Positions 49,673-58,332 of a stretch of DNA of 64,000 nt are shown here, one piece after another; position 1 is the stretch's first letter; the number at the start of each line of letters is the position of its first letter. The stretch spans positions 1 to 64,000 of the forward strand of contig JAKFWA010000007.1 of the NCBI GenBank assembly GCA_021732995.1. The letters are read 5' to 3'. The DNA is from Planctomycetaceae bacterium (GTDB taxonomy: Bacteria; Planctomycetota; Planctomycetia; Planctomycetales; Planctomycetaceae). The notes under the pieces are model-generated. The model was not told the DNA's origin. It saw only the letters and a list, made by a program, of their open reading frames with translations, and did no database searches. A program made the translations under genes and the position numbers.

Positions 49673-50899
49673 TTATCGTGTGGTGGATTGTGTGCTCTCC
49701 TCATTGTATGACAGCAGGTCTTGAGCAGTAGCGGTGTCCAGAAGCACGTGAGACCAGACGCGGAGCTTCGGCTGACATAGCAACGGGTGAATCGCTCGCC
49801 ATTTCGTACTTCGCTCTGTGTCCGATTGCGATGGCTGGTCAGTGCCGGATTCCGAACTTCCGTGATTACCGGCAGTGGCAACCTTGAAATGACCGCCGAC
49901 GACCAGCAAGGAGATTTTGTTCGCCTCAGCCGCCAGTTTTTTGAGATCTTCCAGTTCAAAGACGCTGACCGTGCGCATGATGGGCTCCCCGTCGGAATGC
50001 TCATCCTGCGGCTCGACGATGGGACCGTGATCATCATACGGTCGATAAGCAATATCGCCGCGACGACCGGGTATGTCGCTGGAGGAGTAACGCTCCAGAG
50101 CGAGTCGTAAATGATTGCGCGGATCAGAGGCATCACCGGCAGACGTCACGACCACAGAGATCTCGTGACGGCGGTCAAATGCTTCCACGATACCCGGCAG
50201 CTTCTTGGTGTGTTCCCATGATTTCCCGCCCTCGACGAGCAATGAACTGAATAAACCGACATATTCGTTTGCCTGTTGCGCCGCAAAAAAGCCAAAAAAA
50301 CTCGTCGGAATTGTTGTGGGGTCCTGAATTTCGAACCCCGTGTTGATCGCATGGAGAACGAGCTTCGGAAACCAGGAAGTCGACGCCACGATCCGACTCA
50401 ACGACCGCGCAACCTCTTTGGCTGTGCGTCCAGATGAGAATCCTATGTGCAGCTTCGGTGTGGTCGAACTGTCAGGATTGGAAGCGGAGCCCTTGCGATC
50501 GGAATAGAGCAGTTGCTTCCTGACGGCAGGCGCTTCGGGGTCGCGCACAAGGTCGCGCAGCCACTCCGCCGCCGCCGCCCCAAGCGAACTCATCTCAAGG
50601 CTACCCGCGTCCGGCAGCGCATCCCACATAATGTTGGATTCCACCACTCGAACTCGATCCCTGCCGATGTGATAAGAGTCCGCCAGACGGTGAGCCAGTT
50701 CTTCGTTCTTCGGCGGCAGTAACAGTGCGTGTTTCTGAAATAGCTGCCTGACGACAGGATAAGCCGCCTCGCGCGACACGTTTGTATTCGAATGCTTACT
50801 TAAATACGCGGCAATTCTCGTATAGACGCCGCGCTCTTCTCCGTTGAGAAACATGTTGCAGATCGTCATTGCATGGCGGTCCAGACCATCAGTATTCAT
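49673..50899 (-). CDS. SorC/DeoR-like sugar-binding-domain regulator
   Basis: A 408-aa protein. Residues ~10-62 look like a winged helix (GVYTRIAAYLSKHSNTNVSR, EAAYPVVRQLFQKHALLLPP). Next comes NEELAHRLADSYHIGRDRVR, typical of the linker into the SorC effector domain, then KLHIGFSSGRTAKEVARSLS, which matches the SorC phospho-sugar-binding loop (G-x-S-x-GRT). The C-terminal ~120 residues are unusual and polar (GNHGSSESGTDQPSQSDTER). I infer a transcription factor answering a phosphorylated metabolite. The ATG has AGGAG 8 bases upstream, and a palindrome lies 34-51 bases upstream of the start. Confidence 0.65.
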   Translation of the reverse strand: MNTDGLDRHAMTICNMFLNGEERGVYTRIAAYLSKHSNTNVSREAAYPVVRQLFQKHALLLPPKNEELAHRLADSYHIGRDRVRVVESNIMWDALPDAGSLEMSSLGAAAAEWLRDLVRDPEAPAVRKQLLYSDRKGSASNPDSSTTPKLHIGFSSGRTAKEVARSLSRIVASTSWFPKLVLHAINTGFEIQDPTTIPTSFFGFFAAQQANEYVGLFSSLLVEGGKSWEHTKKLPGIVEAFDRRHEISVVVTSAGDASDPRNHLRLALERYSSSDIPGRRGDIAYRPYDDHGPIVEPQDEHSDGEPIMRTVSVFELEDLKKLAAEANKISLLVVGGHFKVATAGNHGSSESGTDQPSQSDTERSTKWRAIHPLLCQPKLRVWSHVLLDTATAQDLLSYNEESTQSTTR

Positions 50900-51318
50900 C
50901 GCCAGGGCTCCTCAAAAACAGGTGACGTCAGCATAGCTGTGACCAGCTATTATTCGTAGGTTCATAGAGCCCAAACTTATACCATCCAGGGTCACGTGCC
51001 AAGCGATCCACGCCACATCGTGTATTTTGAATACTCCATTGTTAAGCCAAGTTCACGCCATTGTGAGACCTTGATTAAAGGAACTGTGGATGCCCGTCGA
51101 CGCGGTCAATGATTTGGCACAAAGCCAAAGCCAGAAGAATCTTACAGACGATTCGGCAGTTCTTTGAGCGAGTGCCATGCTGGACTGTGACGCAATGTGT
51201 TGCTGAAACTGTGCAGAATCTGGCCTGGATTATTAGGAGAGGCACCCCGTCTGTGCGCTCCCGGCGTCAATTGGATGAGAGCGTAGACTGTTCCAACAAT
51301 CCTTCGGAGGTTTGAACC
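50900..51318. other. Divergent intergenic region with palindromic operator candidate
   Basis: A 419-bp gap between the SorC-like gene and the 83-aa gene. It contains the palindrome ATAGCTG-TGAC-CAGCTAT at 50933-50950 and AT-rich stretches (GTATTTTGAATACTCCATTG). No gene in it is supported. Confidence 0.5.
50933..50950. promoter_or_regulatory. Candidate operator palindrome upstream of the SorC-like gene
   Basis: ATAGCTG and CAGCTAT are perfect inverted 7-mers around TGAC. The centre is ~42 bases upstream of the SorC-like start codon, a usual position for an autoregulatory site. Confidence 0.4.
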
Positions 51319-51570
51319 ATGAATCAGCTCATTGACCAGAGATTGCTGCAGTTGATCGAGCCCCGTTGGAGGGATGCGTTTCTCGCCTTCGCTAGAACCA
51401 ACAAGTATACCCCGGAGTTCGAGGCATACGTTGAGTCTTCCCCGGAAGCCCGGCAAGCGATCAATTTGCTGGTCCGCGAAAGTTGTCAGGGCTTCCTGCA
51501 AACGTGCGAGGAATTCGCTGACAGAATCACCACAGAAAACAAAAACGCGACCAATCATCTGAGTAAGTGA
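51319..51570 (+). CDS. Hypothetical small helical protein
   Basis: An 83-aa, probably all-helical soluble protein (MNQLIDQRLLQLIEPRWRDA, FLAFARTNKYTPEFEAYVES, QAINLLVRESCQGFLQTCEE). GGAGG sits 8 bases upstream of the ATG. The stop codon lies inside the terminator hairpin that follows. No family is recognised. Confidence 0.65.
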   Translation: MNQLIDQRLLQLIEPRWRDAFLAFARTNKYTPEFEAYVESSPEARQAINLLVRESCQGFLQTCEEFADRITTENKNATNHLSK

Positions 51571-51584
51571 TTGGTCGCGTTTTT
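51541..51584. terminator. Bidirectional intrinsic terminator
   Basis: A perfect 17-bp stem AAAAACGCGACCAATCA / TGATTGGTCGCGTTTTT with a 10-nt loop lies between two convergent genes. It has A-runs on the 5' side and T-runs on the 3' side in both directions. The TGA stop of the 83-aa gene is within the 3' arm. Confidence 0.9.
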
Positions 51585-51607
51585 GTGTGTCAGTGGATTG
51601 ATAGTGA

Positions 51608-52534
51608 CTAATTAAGCCACCTAGACAGAAGGAGCCCGAGGATACGATGGTGGTCTTCCTGAGGAATATCACAGACCAGATCCTGCCAGATGGAAGCAGA
51701 CGCCCGGACATGCTGAGCGACCCGCACCACGGACCACCCCGTCCGCAACGCGGTTCGCTCCACGTCCAGGCCGCCAAAGGCAAAGTGAAAAAGGACTTCG
51801 ACTCCTTTCCCATCCGAACCCTTAACCACCAGTTGAGAGAACTGCCTAGCGATGGCTCGCAAGTCCTTAAGAGGAGTGACTTGGTTGCAGCGGACATGAT
51901 CAACCGCCAGGGCGCGACACCAGTTCGGAAGTTTTTGCAGGCACGAACGGACTGCTCCAGGCGTCCAGCGCTTCGTGCTCTTGCGTTGCATCTTCCGCTT
52001 CAAGAGCCACTTCAGGATCACCTCCACACTAACGGTCATGAATTGATCTTCCGCGAGATTGCCACTGGCTTCATCGTCAGTAGCGCCAAGGGGAAGTTCC
52101 GGACTTACAAAGACGTGGTCCTCAGACAGAGGCTGTACCGAAGCTTTGCCTCGCAATTTCCGGTACGAATCACGCTTCATGTTCTTGATCGTCACGGCAA
52201 TGCAGTGCGACTCGCATCCCGGCTTGATCTGCAACAGCGAGTCCTTCGCGGATTCCACCAGAGTCCTCAGTTCATCAACAGTGAGCGAATCCAACTTCTT
52301 CAAGGTTAAACCCTGGCTGCGCAACCAGAGCTTCAGCAAGGCCACGGACCAAAGCTCGAATGTGTGATTGGGCAGCTTCGTGCGGACTTTCGCTTCTTCC
52401 GCCAGCCCGTTGATCAGGCTGGCACCCGCATCGGGTTGCGGAGGCAGTTGCTGCGGCTGCCCTGAGATGTTGTTCGCGTCCTGCGAGACAAGGTGTTCAC
52501 TCTCCTTGTGATTCTGCTTAGCATCGTTCAACAT
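51608..52534 (-). CDS. Hypothetical protein, possibly sigma-like
   Basis: A ~308-aa soluble, mostly helical protein. The N-terminal ~60 residues are polar and Gln/Pro-rich (ISGQPQQLPPQPDAGASLIN). Later helices read LWSVALLKLWLRSQGLTLKK, GCESHCIAVTIKNMKRDSYR and FAFGGLDVERTALRTGWSVV. The last, with RVAQHVRASASIWQDLV, faintly recalls a sigma-70 region 4, but the similarity is too weak to call. The ATG at 52534 is preferred (GAGGG 6 bases upstream) to the frame extending to 52612. Confidence 0.55.
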   Translation of the reverse strand: MLNDAKQNHKESEHLVSQDANNISGQPQQLPPQPDAGASLINGLAEEAKVRTKLPNHTFELWSVALLKLWLRSQGLTLKKLDSLTVDELRTLVESAKDSLLQIKPGCESHCIAVTIKNMKRDSYRKLRGKASVQPLSEDHVFVSPELPLGATDDEASGNLAEDQFMTVSVEVILKWLLKRKMQRKSTKRWTPGAVRSCLQKLPNWCRALAVDHVRCNQVTPLKDLRAIARQFSQLVVKGSDGKGVEVLFHFAFGGLDVERTALRTGWSVVRVAQHVRASASIWQDLVCDIPQEDHHRILGLLLSRWLN

Positions 52535-52614
52535 AATACCCTCGGGGAAAGAAGGAACTACCCAATGGGGAAAAACGACGTGCGAGAACTCACTTTGAAA
52601 TTGTGCGTCCATCT

Positions 52615-52800
52615 ATGGACGCGAAAGCGTTGCTTTGCGAACTGAAAATTGATCCGATCGAGAAAGAGTTTCTGCGAGAGATTCAGCATCCGGAATACCC
52701 TATTCTATACAAACGTCCGCATGTGAACGCGCATCCGGATATAGAAACTGAAGAACAGGATCGCCATAGCGACGTTAAGGATTACGCTGCTGAAGAGTGA
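52615..52800 (+). CDS. Hypothetical small protein
   Basis: A 61-aa acidic frame (MDAKALLCELKIDPIEKEFL ... IETEEQDRHSDVKDYAAEE), divergent from the preceding gene with 80 bp between the starts. No clear ribosome-binding site is seen, and no family is recognised. Confidence 0.35.
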   Translation: MDAKALLCELKIDPIEKEFLREIQHPEYPILYKRPHVNAHPDIETEEQDRHSDVKDYAAEE

Positions 52801-52871
52801 CTCTGGTGGGATGTCACGCAAATACGTGTTCAGGCGGGCTAAAGGCAGGTCAGGCGTCTTGACGTATCTGG

Positions 52872-53735
52872 TTACAGGTTGGACGTGGCAAGCAGCACGG
52901 CATTCATATGGCTCGCGGCTTCGGAATCAGAGCGTGCTTGTGCCGCATCGTGTTCCATCTGGAAGGGCACGATTTCCAACGTGACGTTTTGAAGCCGACT
53001 TTCAGGCCCGTAATCGCGCATGTAGTTGCGCACTTGCTGAATGACCCCGCCGACCCGTCCGAGAGTTCGGTATAATTCTTCAACTTTATCAATTTCCTGC
53101 CCGCTGAACGCAATGCGAGTAAACCCTCGCACGACTCCGGACCAGGCATTGATGGCCAAGCCCTCAATCATTCTGTCGATGACTTCGCCGCTGACGGTCG
53201 CGCAAATTTCGCCCGGGTAGTCGATGACATTTGCAATGAGGCCATCAACCGTCAGAGGAGCCGGACCACTCTCAAGGCAAAAACCGTCGAGGATCGAGTG
53301 ATAAGAATCCAGCATCGCGTCCTGCAACATGCACACGCCTTGCAGCGCCTGTGGTTTGCGATCCGAGGTAGACAGCCCAGGCGTGCGACGCGGGGCGTGA
53401 ATGTGCAGCCCGTAGAGGTTTTGTTCCACCAGCACGTGATCGTCGAGGCAACGAATTTCCGTATTGGTCATGTTCTCGCCGACCTCGATCAGCATCACGC
53501 GTCCGCGGGCAGTCAGCTCCTTGCGAATTCTCAAGAGAAACTCGCGGGTACGTCGCGGGAGTTGGCTGAGTTCGTCGCTGGAACGTGCGGCCGGCGCTGT
53601 CAGTCCAGTGTCGAGCAACTGGTCAGCCCGGTCGGCGTGAGCCTCCTCAGGCTGTGTGTAGTTGACAACGAATCCCGCGGTGCGAGAACGAGGCGCGGAC
53701 TTCGTTGTGGATGGAGATTTCAAGGCAGAGATCAT
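52872..53735 (-). CDS. Hypothetical protein, cluster gene 3
   Basis: A 287-aa soluble protein. Visible blocks are ARGRVMLIEVGENMTNTEIR, LVEQNLYGLHIHAPRRTPG, and a helical C-terminal half with VDRMIEG-like stretches (EVIDRMIEGLAINAWSGVVR, IDKVEELYRTLGRVGGVIQQ). The N-terminal ~60 residues are polar and likely disordered. I do not recognise the family. GGAG lies 7 bases before the ATG. It is the last of three minus-strand genes of unknown function (54664 to 52872). Confidence 0.6.
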   Translation of the reverse strand: MISALKSPSTTKSAPRSRTAGFVVNYTQPEEAHADRADQLLDTGLTAPAARSSDELSQLPRRTREFLLRIRKELTARGRVMLIEVGENMTNTEIRCLDDHVLVEQNLYGLHIHAPRRTPGLSTSDRKPQALQGVCMLQDAMLDSYHSILDGFCLESGPAPLTVDGLIANVIDYPGEICATVSGEVIDRMIEGLAINAWSGVVRGFTRIAFSGQEIDKVEELYRTLGRVGGVIQQVRNYMRDYGPESRLQNVTLEIVPFQMEHDAAQARSDSEAASHMNAVLLATSNL

Positions 53736-53859
53736 GGATATTCTCCAATGGCATTGATGAGATGTCCGGTTCTTGGCGGGCGAGCAAGTGGCGTTTAGAC
53801 CTTGAATCAGTCGCGAAACCGCGTCGCCGCCCAGCGGCGGGAGAGCGGTTTCGGCGATT

Positions 53860-54240
53860 TCAAGCCGTGACCTCGACGAGCGCGCGCAGGACTCGTTCTT
53901 CCGAGCCTGCGGTTGGGACGAGGTGCCACTTTTGAAGGAAGCGCTTGATATCTTCCAACATCAAGGCTTTCTTTCCGTCAGGTGACTGGCACGCCCGCAG
54001 CAAATCCACGTCAATGACGGGCCGCCCCGCGATCTCACCCTGTGCAATCAGTTTCAGGATTTCCGCTTTTTCAGCAGACGAGACGTCGCGGACTCGGTAG
54101 TCTTCCTCCATTGCAGAGGCTTGGTAGACATCCATGCGGTCGGTATCATGGTAAACGTACGCGGTTGCCGAAAAACGGCGATGGTCCACGACGCGGTCGT
54201 AGCTTAGGACAGTTCGGTCGAGTTGAATCTGTAACGCCAT
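53860..54240 (-). CDS. Hypothetical protein, cluster gene 2
   Basis: A 126-aa soluble protein, beginning with a beta-rich part (MALQIQLDRTVLSYDRVVDH, RRFSATAYVYHDTDRMDVYQ) and ending in a helical part (SAEKAEILKLIAQGEIAG, LLRACQSPDGKKALMLEDIK). The ATG at 54240 is supported by GGAGA upstream; the frame extends to 54456 without domain character. No family is recognised. Confidence 0.55.
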   Translation of the reverse strand: MALQIQLDRTVLSYDRVVDHRRFSATAYVYHDTDRMDVYQASAMEEDYRVRDVSSAEKAEILKLIAQGEIAGRPVIDVDLLRACQSPDGKKALMLEDIKRFLQKWHLVPTAGSEERVLRALVEVTA

Positions 54241-54403
54241 GTCAGTGTCTCCGAAAATGAAGTAAGAAGCCGAACGAGGGCGCCGATCAGTAGCTGGACT
54301 GGTGCATTGCCACATCAGGGAATTGGGTGCCACCGACTCCGCAGGTGTCAATTCCCGCACTGGCGAAGCCAGTGGAACCCCTGAATCAAGCTGCGACAGT
54401 GCG

Positions 54404-54664
54404 CTAGTTGCTCTGCTGGCTGAGAACCAGTTCGTGAAATGTGACCTTGCTACCATCGATCAGATGGCAGCAGTGATAGTTTTGCGCGGTTCGCGCCTTG
54501 TTCTGTGACTTGTTCACCGCATTCTTCACGTCGGCGAGGCTGAACGGTCCTTCTCCGGTGGACATCTCAAACCACTGGTCGTCCAGCAGCGAGAACATCG
54601 CGGAAACGGAGTTGACGGCTGGACGGCCAAATCGACGGGCGGGGAGTTCGCGAGCTTCAATCAT
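54404..54664 (-). CDS. Hypothetical protein, cluster gene 1
   Basis: An 86-aa soluble protein (AVNSVSAMFSLLDDQWFEMS, FSLADVKNAVNKSQNKART, CCHLIDGSKVTFHELVLSQQ). AGGAG lies 8 bases before the ATG. It is the first gene of the three-gene minus-strand cluster. The family is not recognised. Confidence 0.55.
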   Translation of the reverse strand: MIEARELPARRFGRPAVNSVSAMFSLLDDQWFEMSTGEGPFSLADVKNAVNKSQNKARTAQNYHCCHLIDGSKVTFHELVLSQQSN

Positions 54665-54859
54665 GATTCTTCTCCTGGGGAAAACTGAGGAAGCAACCGA
54701 GTTGTCGGCTCTGTAACCAATTGACTGGGACCGCGAGGCGAAGCGGCCGAGAATTCTAAAAAAGCAACTGTAAATGCCAGTAACTCACGGTCTTGCAACC
54801 AGTTAAGAGTCATGTCGCGCAAAGAGTGGAATTGCGACCGGCCAGTGTGTTGTGGTCGC

Positions 54860-55161
54860 AGGAGCAGATTCTGTCCTTAATGTCACTCTGCGACACCAAG
54901 AGCACCAATCCTGAACTGTGGCGTCACTTGCGGCGTGGGAAAGACTTGCCGCAGAATGACCCGACAGCCCGCGCGGGGCCGACTTCGCAGCTTCTTGAAC
55001 TTCGAAAACGTCGGCTCGATTGAGTACAGGTCCGGGGGAAATTGGCGACCGATAATGCAATCGGGCGCCTGCATGTCAATCACTTCGCCGACGCCCTTGT
55101 CCTCGTGACTGGATAAATCATCCATCACCACGATGTCCCCACACGAGAACATGCGCGACAA
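54860..55161 (-). pseudogene. IS630-family transposase remnant
   Basis: GDIVVMDDLSSHEDKGVGEV then FPPDLYSIEPTFSKFKKLRS matches the DDE catalytic domain of IS630-type transposases (VVMDNLSSHK ... YSPDLNPIEQ.FSK). The N-terminal ~200 residues are missing, substitutions are frequent, and the frame breaks downstream. The neighbouring 280 bp (to 55444) holds a GACACCA/TGGTGTC pair at ~55248-55279, possibly an element end. Confidence 0.75.
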
Positions 55162-55444
55162 GCGTCACCGGCCCGGTTTATCATTCAAAAACAGGAACGC
55201 CTCGACAGCAGCGAGTTTTTCGAGGCGTTTGTAGTCGGGATGACAAGACACCAATTGAACATTTTCTAGCTGGTGTCGCTGAGGGAACATCTCACTTGGC
55301 AAGTCTGGTTAAAGCCGTTCGGCCACTTGAGACTTGAGATCGGGATAAGCTGGCTGCAATGTGCTTGTGCCGGTGTGGCTTGGACGCCTCGTCCAGGCTA
55401 CCTAGGGATCTTCAGCGCCTCCAAAGAGAGATCTCGCGCCGGCG
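55162..55444. other. Degenerate mobile-element flank
   Basis: Contains a hairpin AACGCCTCG / CGAGGCGTT at 55196-55229 and the GACACCA...TGGTGTC inverted pair. No gene is supported. It separates the IS630 remnant from the hybrid histidine kinase. Confidence 0.45.
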
Positions 55445-57952
55445 TTATTGATTGCAGCGGAAGTCTGTGAGGGCGGGGGTGAGGCGGGTGAGGCTCGTCA
55501 GCAGGTCTGAGTGAAGAGTATCAACAGAGCAGTCGCCGGCGCGGGTGCGGGTTTCGATCTGTTGTGCGATGGAAGACGCCTCGGACGCTCCCAATGTGGA
55601 CAAAGAACCTTTGAGCGTGTGAGCGGCGCGGTGGGCTGTTACGGCGTCGCCATGCTGGAGGGCTGCGGCCAGCGCGGCGGTCAGGAGTGGGAGTTCCTCA
55701 AAGAAGACATCGATAATCTCGCGCAGCAGTTCGCGGTCGCCGCCCACGCTTTTCAGGGCAGTCGCCTCATCGAAGAGGGATGAAGCGGGCTCGGTGGCTG
55801 CACGGCTGACGGCTGCCAGGCTCTCCACCGCTTCGAACAGCTCACTGGGTCGCAGGGGCTTCGAGATGTAGCCGTCCATGCCTGCGGCGAGGCACCGCTC
55901 GCGGTCTCCCTTCATGGCATGGGCAGTCATGGCGACGATCGGCACGTGGGCGCCGGTCGTTTGCTCAAGCTCGCGGATTCGCTGAGTGGCTTCGAAGCCA
56001 TCCATCTCAGGCATCTGCACGTCCATCAAGACGACATCGAACGACTCGCGGGCGAGCGTTTCGATGGCCTCGCGGCCGTTGCCGGCGACGACGACCGAGT
56101 GCCCGCGCTTTTCGAGCAGTCGCACGGCCAGCTTCTGGTTCACCGCGTTGTCTTCGGTGAGGAGCACTCGCAGGCAGCAAGTGCCAGCGGCAATCGCACG
56201 ACGAGCGCCGTTCGCGGCTTGCAATTCCTGACCGGGCGAGGCACCGAGCACCGAGAGGATGGCAGCTTGCAGCTCCGAGCGTCTGATCGGCTTGTTGAGG
56301 TACGCCTTCACGCCCACATCGCGGCAGCGGGCAATGTTCTCGCGACGATCGGCCGACGACAGCATCATCAGCGTCGAACCAGCGAGACCCGGTTCCCGCG
56401 AGATCTCTTCGGCCAGCATGAAGCCATCCATCTCAGGCATCATGTTGTCGAGCAGCACGAGCTGAAACGGCTTACGCGAACTCGCCGCAGCGTGCAGGGC
56501 GGCCAGTGCTTCGCGACCGCTCTCCACGAGCACCGGGACCGCTTCCCAGTGGCTCAGCATGTCTTGCAGGATGCGGCGGTTCGTGGCGTTGTCGTCGACC
56601 ACTAGCACTGACAAACTTCGCAGGCGGGACAGATCTGCCGGGGCTGTGAGCGGGGTAACAGAGGTCGACAGGCCGAGCCGCACGGTGAAGTGGAAGGTGC
56701 TGCCTTGCCCGGGCTCGCTCTCGACCCACACTCGACCACCCATGAGCTTGACCAACTGCAGCGAAATGGCGAGGCCCAGGCCGGTGCCGCCGTATTTGCG
56801 CGTCGTTGAAGTATCAACCTGCGAGAAGGCCTGAAAGAGGACGCCCAGCTTCTCACGCGGAATGCCGATGCCTGTATCTCGCACGGCGAAATGCAGGCTG
56901 GCCGATGTTTCGTCTTGGCCTTCGCATTCCACACGCACAGCCACTTCACCCGCACTGGTGAATTTGACCGCGTTGCCGATGAGGTTCACCAGAATCTGCC
57001 GCAGCCGACACGCATCGCCGACGAGGGTTTCGGGCACGTCGTCGAGCACGTGGCAAGCCAGCTCGAGTCCTTTGGCGTGAGCCCTCAAGGACAGCGTGGT
57101 AATTGTTTCATCAAGGTGGTCGCGCAGATTGAAATCGACCGGATCAAGGTCGAGTTTGCCCGCCTCGATCTTCGAGAAGTCGAGAATATCATTGATAACC
57201 GCGAGCAGATAATCGGCCGACGACTTGACCAACTCAAGATACTCGCGCTGCTCGGCGGTGAGTTCAGTGCCCAAGGCGAGTTCAGTCATGCCGATGACGC
57301 CATTCATGGGAGTGCGAATCTCATGACTCATATTGGCGAGGAAATCGCTCTTGGCCCGATTGGCCGCCTGGGCTGCCTCTTTGGCTTCGCGCTGTGCGGT
57401 CTCGGCCTGCTTGAGATCGTCGATGTCGGTGTGAATGCCGACCCACTCGCGGATGACACCGGTCTCGTCGAGAATCGGCACGGCCCGCACCATCATGTGA
57501 CGATACACGCCATCGTGACGTCGCAAGCGGTGCTCGACGACGTACAGCGATCGGCTCGCGACCGCTCCTGACCACACGCGGGCCGTGTTCTGGCGGTCAT
57601 CCGGATGCACAGCGTCGAGCCAGCCCCAGCCTTTGAGCTGGTCAAAATCCTGGCCGGTGAAGGCGCTCCAGCCCAACTGTTCTGATTCGAATTCGCCCGA
57701 GGCGGGTGTGTTCCACACGACAGCCGTCACCGCTTCGACCAGGGAGCGATAGCGTTCTTCGCCCCGCCGCAAAACAGCTTCAGCCCGGCGCCGCTCCTCA
57801 GTTTCAAAGCGCAGCGTTTCGGTGGCGGCAGCCAACTCCGCCGTGCGCCGCTCCAAGCTCGCCTTGAGAGCGGACACCTCCGCCTCAGCCCTCGCGAGCC
57901 GATCAGGCAGACCAATCTCCCCACCAAGATCCATCCGAGGTTGTAGCGACAT
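55445..57952 (-). CDS. Hybrid histidine kinase (PAS-HisKA-HATPase-REC-REC-Hpt)
   Basis: An ~835-aa cytoplasmic phosphorelay kinase. In order: a coiled coil (~15-65, ARAEAEVSALKASLERRTAE); a PAS/PAC module (~65-190, with GEFESEQLGWSAFTGQDFDQ and EWVGIHTDIDDLKQAE); HisKA with SHEIRTPMNG (~207-220); HATPase_c with NLIGNAVKF, DTGIGI and GGTGLGLAIS (~330-440); a first receiver (LVVDDNATNRRILQDM, phospho-acceptor D in LLDNMMPEMDG); a second receiver (LLTEDNAVNQKLAVRL, D in VVLMDVQMPEMDGF); and an Hpt domain with AHRAAHTLKGSLSTLG. There are no transmembrane segments, so it senses an internal signal. The ATG at 57952 starts MSLQPRMDLGG. Its first ~60 codons and leader are duplicated at 60165-60484. 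Confidence 0.95.
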   Translation of the reverse strand: MSLQPRMDLGGEIGLPDRLARAEAEVSALKASLERRTAELAAATETLRFETEERRRAEAVLRRGEERYRSLVEAVTAVVWNTPASGEFESEQLGWSAFTGQDFDQLKGWGWLDAVHPDDRQNTARVWSGAVASRSLYVVEHRLRRHDGVYRHMMVRAVPILDETGVIREWVGIHTDIDDLKQAETAQREAKEAAQAANRAKSDFLANMSHEIRTPMNGVIGMTELALGTELTAEQREYLELVKSSADYLLAVINDILDFSKIEAGKLDLDPVDFNLRDHLDETITTLSLRAHAKGLELACHVLDDVPETLVGDACRLRQILVNLIGNAVKFTSAGEVAVRVECEGQDETSASLHFAVRDTGIGIPREKLGVLFQAFSQVDTSTTRKYGGTGLGLAISLQLVKLMGGRVWVESEPGQGSTFHFTVRLGLSTSVTPLTAPADLSRLRSLSVLVVDDNATNRRILQDMLSHWEAVPVLVESGREALAALHAAASSRKPFQLVLLDNMMPEMDGFMLAEEISREPGLAGSTLMMLSSADRRENIARCRDVGVKAYLNKPIRRSELQAAILSVLGASPGQELQAANGARRAIAAGTCCLRVLLTEDNAVNQKLAVRLLEKRGHSVVVAGNGREAIETLARESFDVVLMDVQMPEMDGFEATQRIRELEQTTGAHVPIVAMTAHAMKGDRERCLAAGMDGYISKPLRPSELFEAVESLAAVSRAATEPASSLFDEATALKSVGGDRELLREIIDVFFEELPLLTAALAAALQHGDAVTAHRAAHTLKGSLSTLGASEASSIAQQIETRTRAGDCSVDTLHSDLLTSLTRLTPALTDFRCNQ

Positions 57953-58100
57953 GACTTGTTCCCAAGGTGCGCAAGTCAATTCTACTCAGGCAGAAAGAGA
58001 AAGATACTCCCCTGAGGTGAATGGTCTGGGCGGCAGCAGTGAGATCTCGGATCAGGTTTGTTTGAAGGTCACCTGAAGTCACGATCTCGGATAGGGACAG
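57765..58100. repeat. Direct repeat of HK 5' end and leader, copy A
   Basis: About 320-335 bp including the first ~60 codons of the hybrid kinase, its start, and ~150 bp of leader (to GTCACGATCTCGGATAGGG). It is repeated in direct orientation at 60165-60484 with only scattered changes. The kinase gene is intact at this copy. Confidence 0.9.
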
Positions 58101-58129
58101 ACTTGGGGGCCATCCGAACAAGGATGCGG

Positions 58130-58268
58130 GTGGCCCAGACAACTCGTCGTCTGGGCTGCGGAGCAGCAAGAGGTTTGCCAAAATAGGCATCGTGCCGGAG
58201 AGATTGGCGACTGGTGGTAAATTCCCTCTTGTCGCTTCGCGACCCGGACAAGCAAGTTGTCCTAGCCA
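58130..58268 (+). repeat. Palindrome-ended element, copy A
   Basis: About 140 bp starting GTGGCCCAGACAACTCGTCG and ending GGACAAGCAAGTTGTCCTAG then CCAC. The ends are inverted copies of each other (GTGGCCC.GACAACT / AGTTGTC..GGCCAC). The interior GCTGCGGAGCAGCAAGAGGT continues into TTGCCAAAATAGGCATCGTG. Copy B (60025-60164) is in the same orientation. Confidence 0.8.
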
Positions 58269-58332
58269 CCCTGCGTAATCCGAAGTTGGATACCGACTGC
58301 CGACCTGCACCGCCCAGGCGGTGCCTAAGTCG

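Noticed and set aside
55273-55470. 65-codon plus-strand frame before the histidine kinase
   Set aside because: No start signal, no domain; lies in degenerate mobile-element DNA and overlaps the end of the kinase gene.
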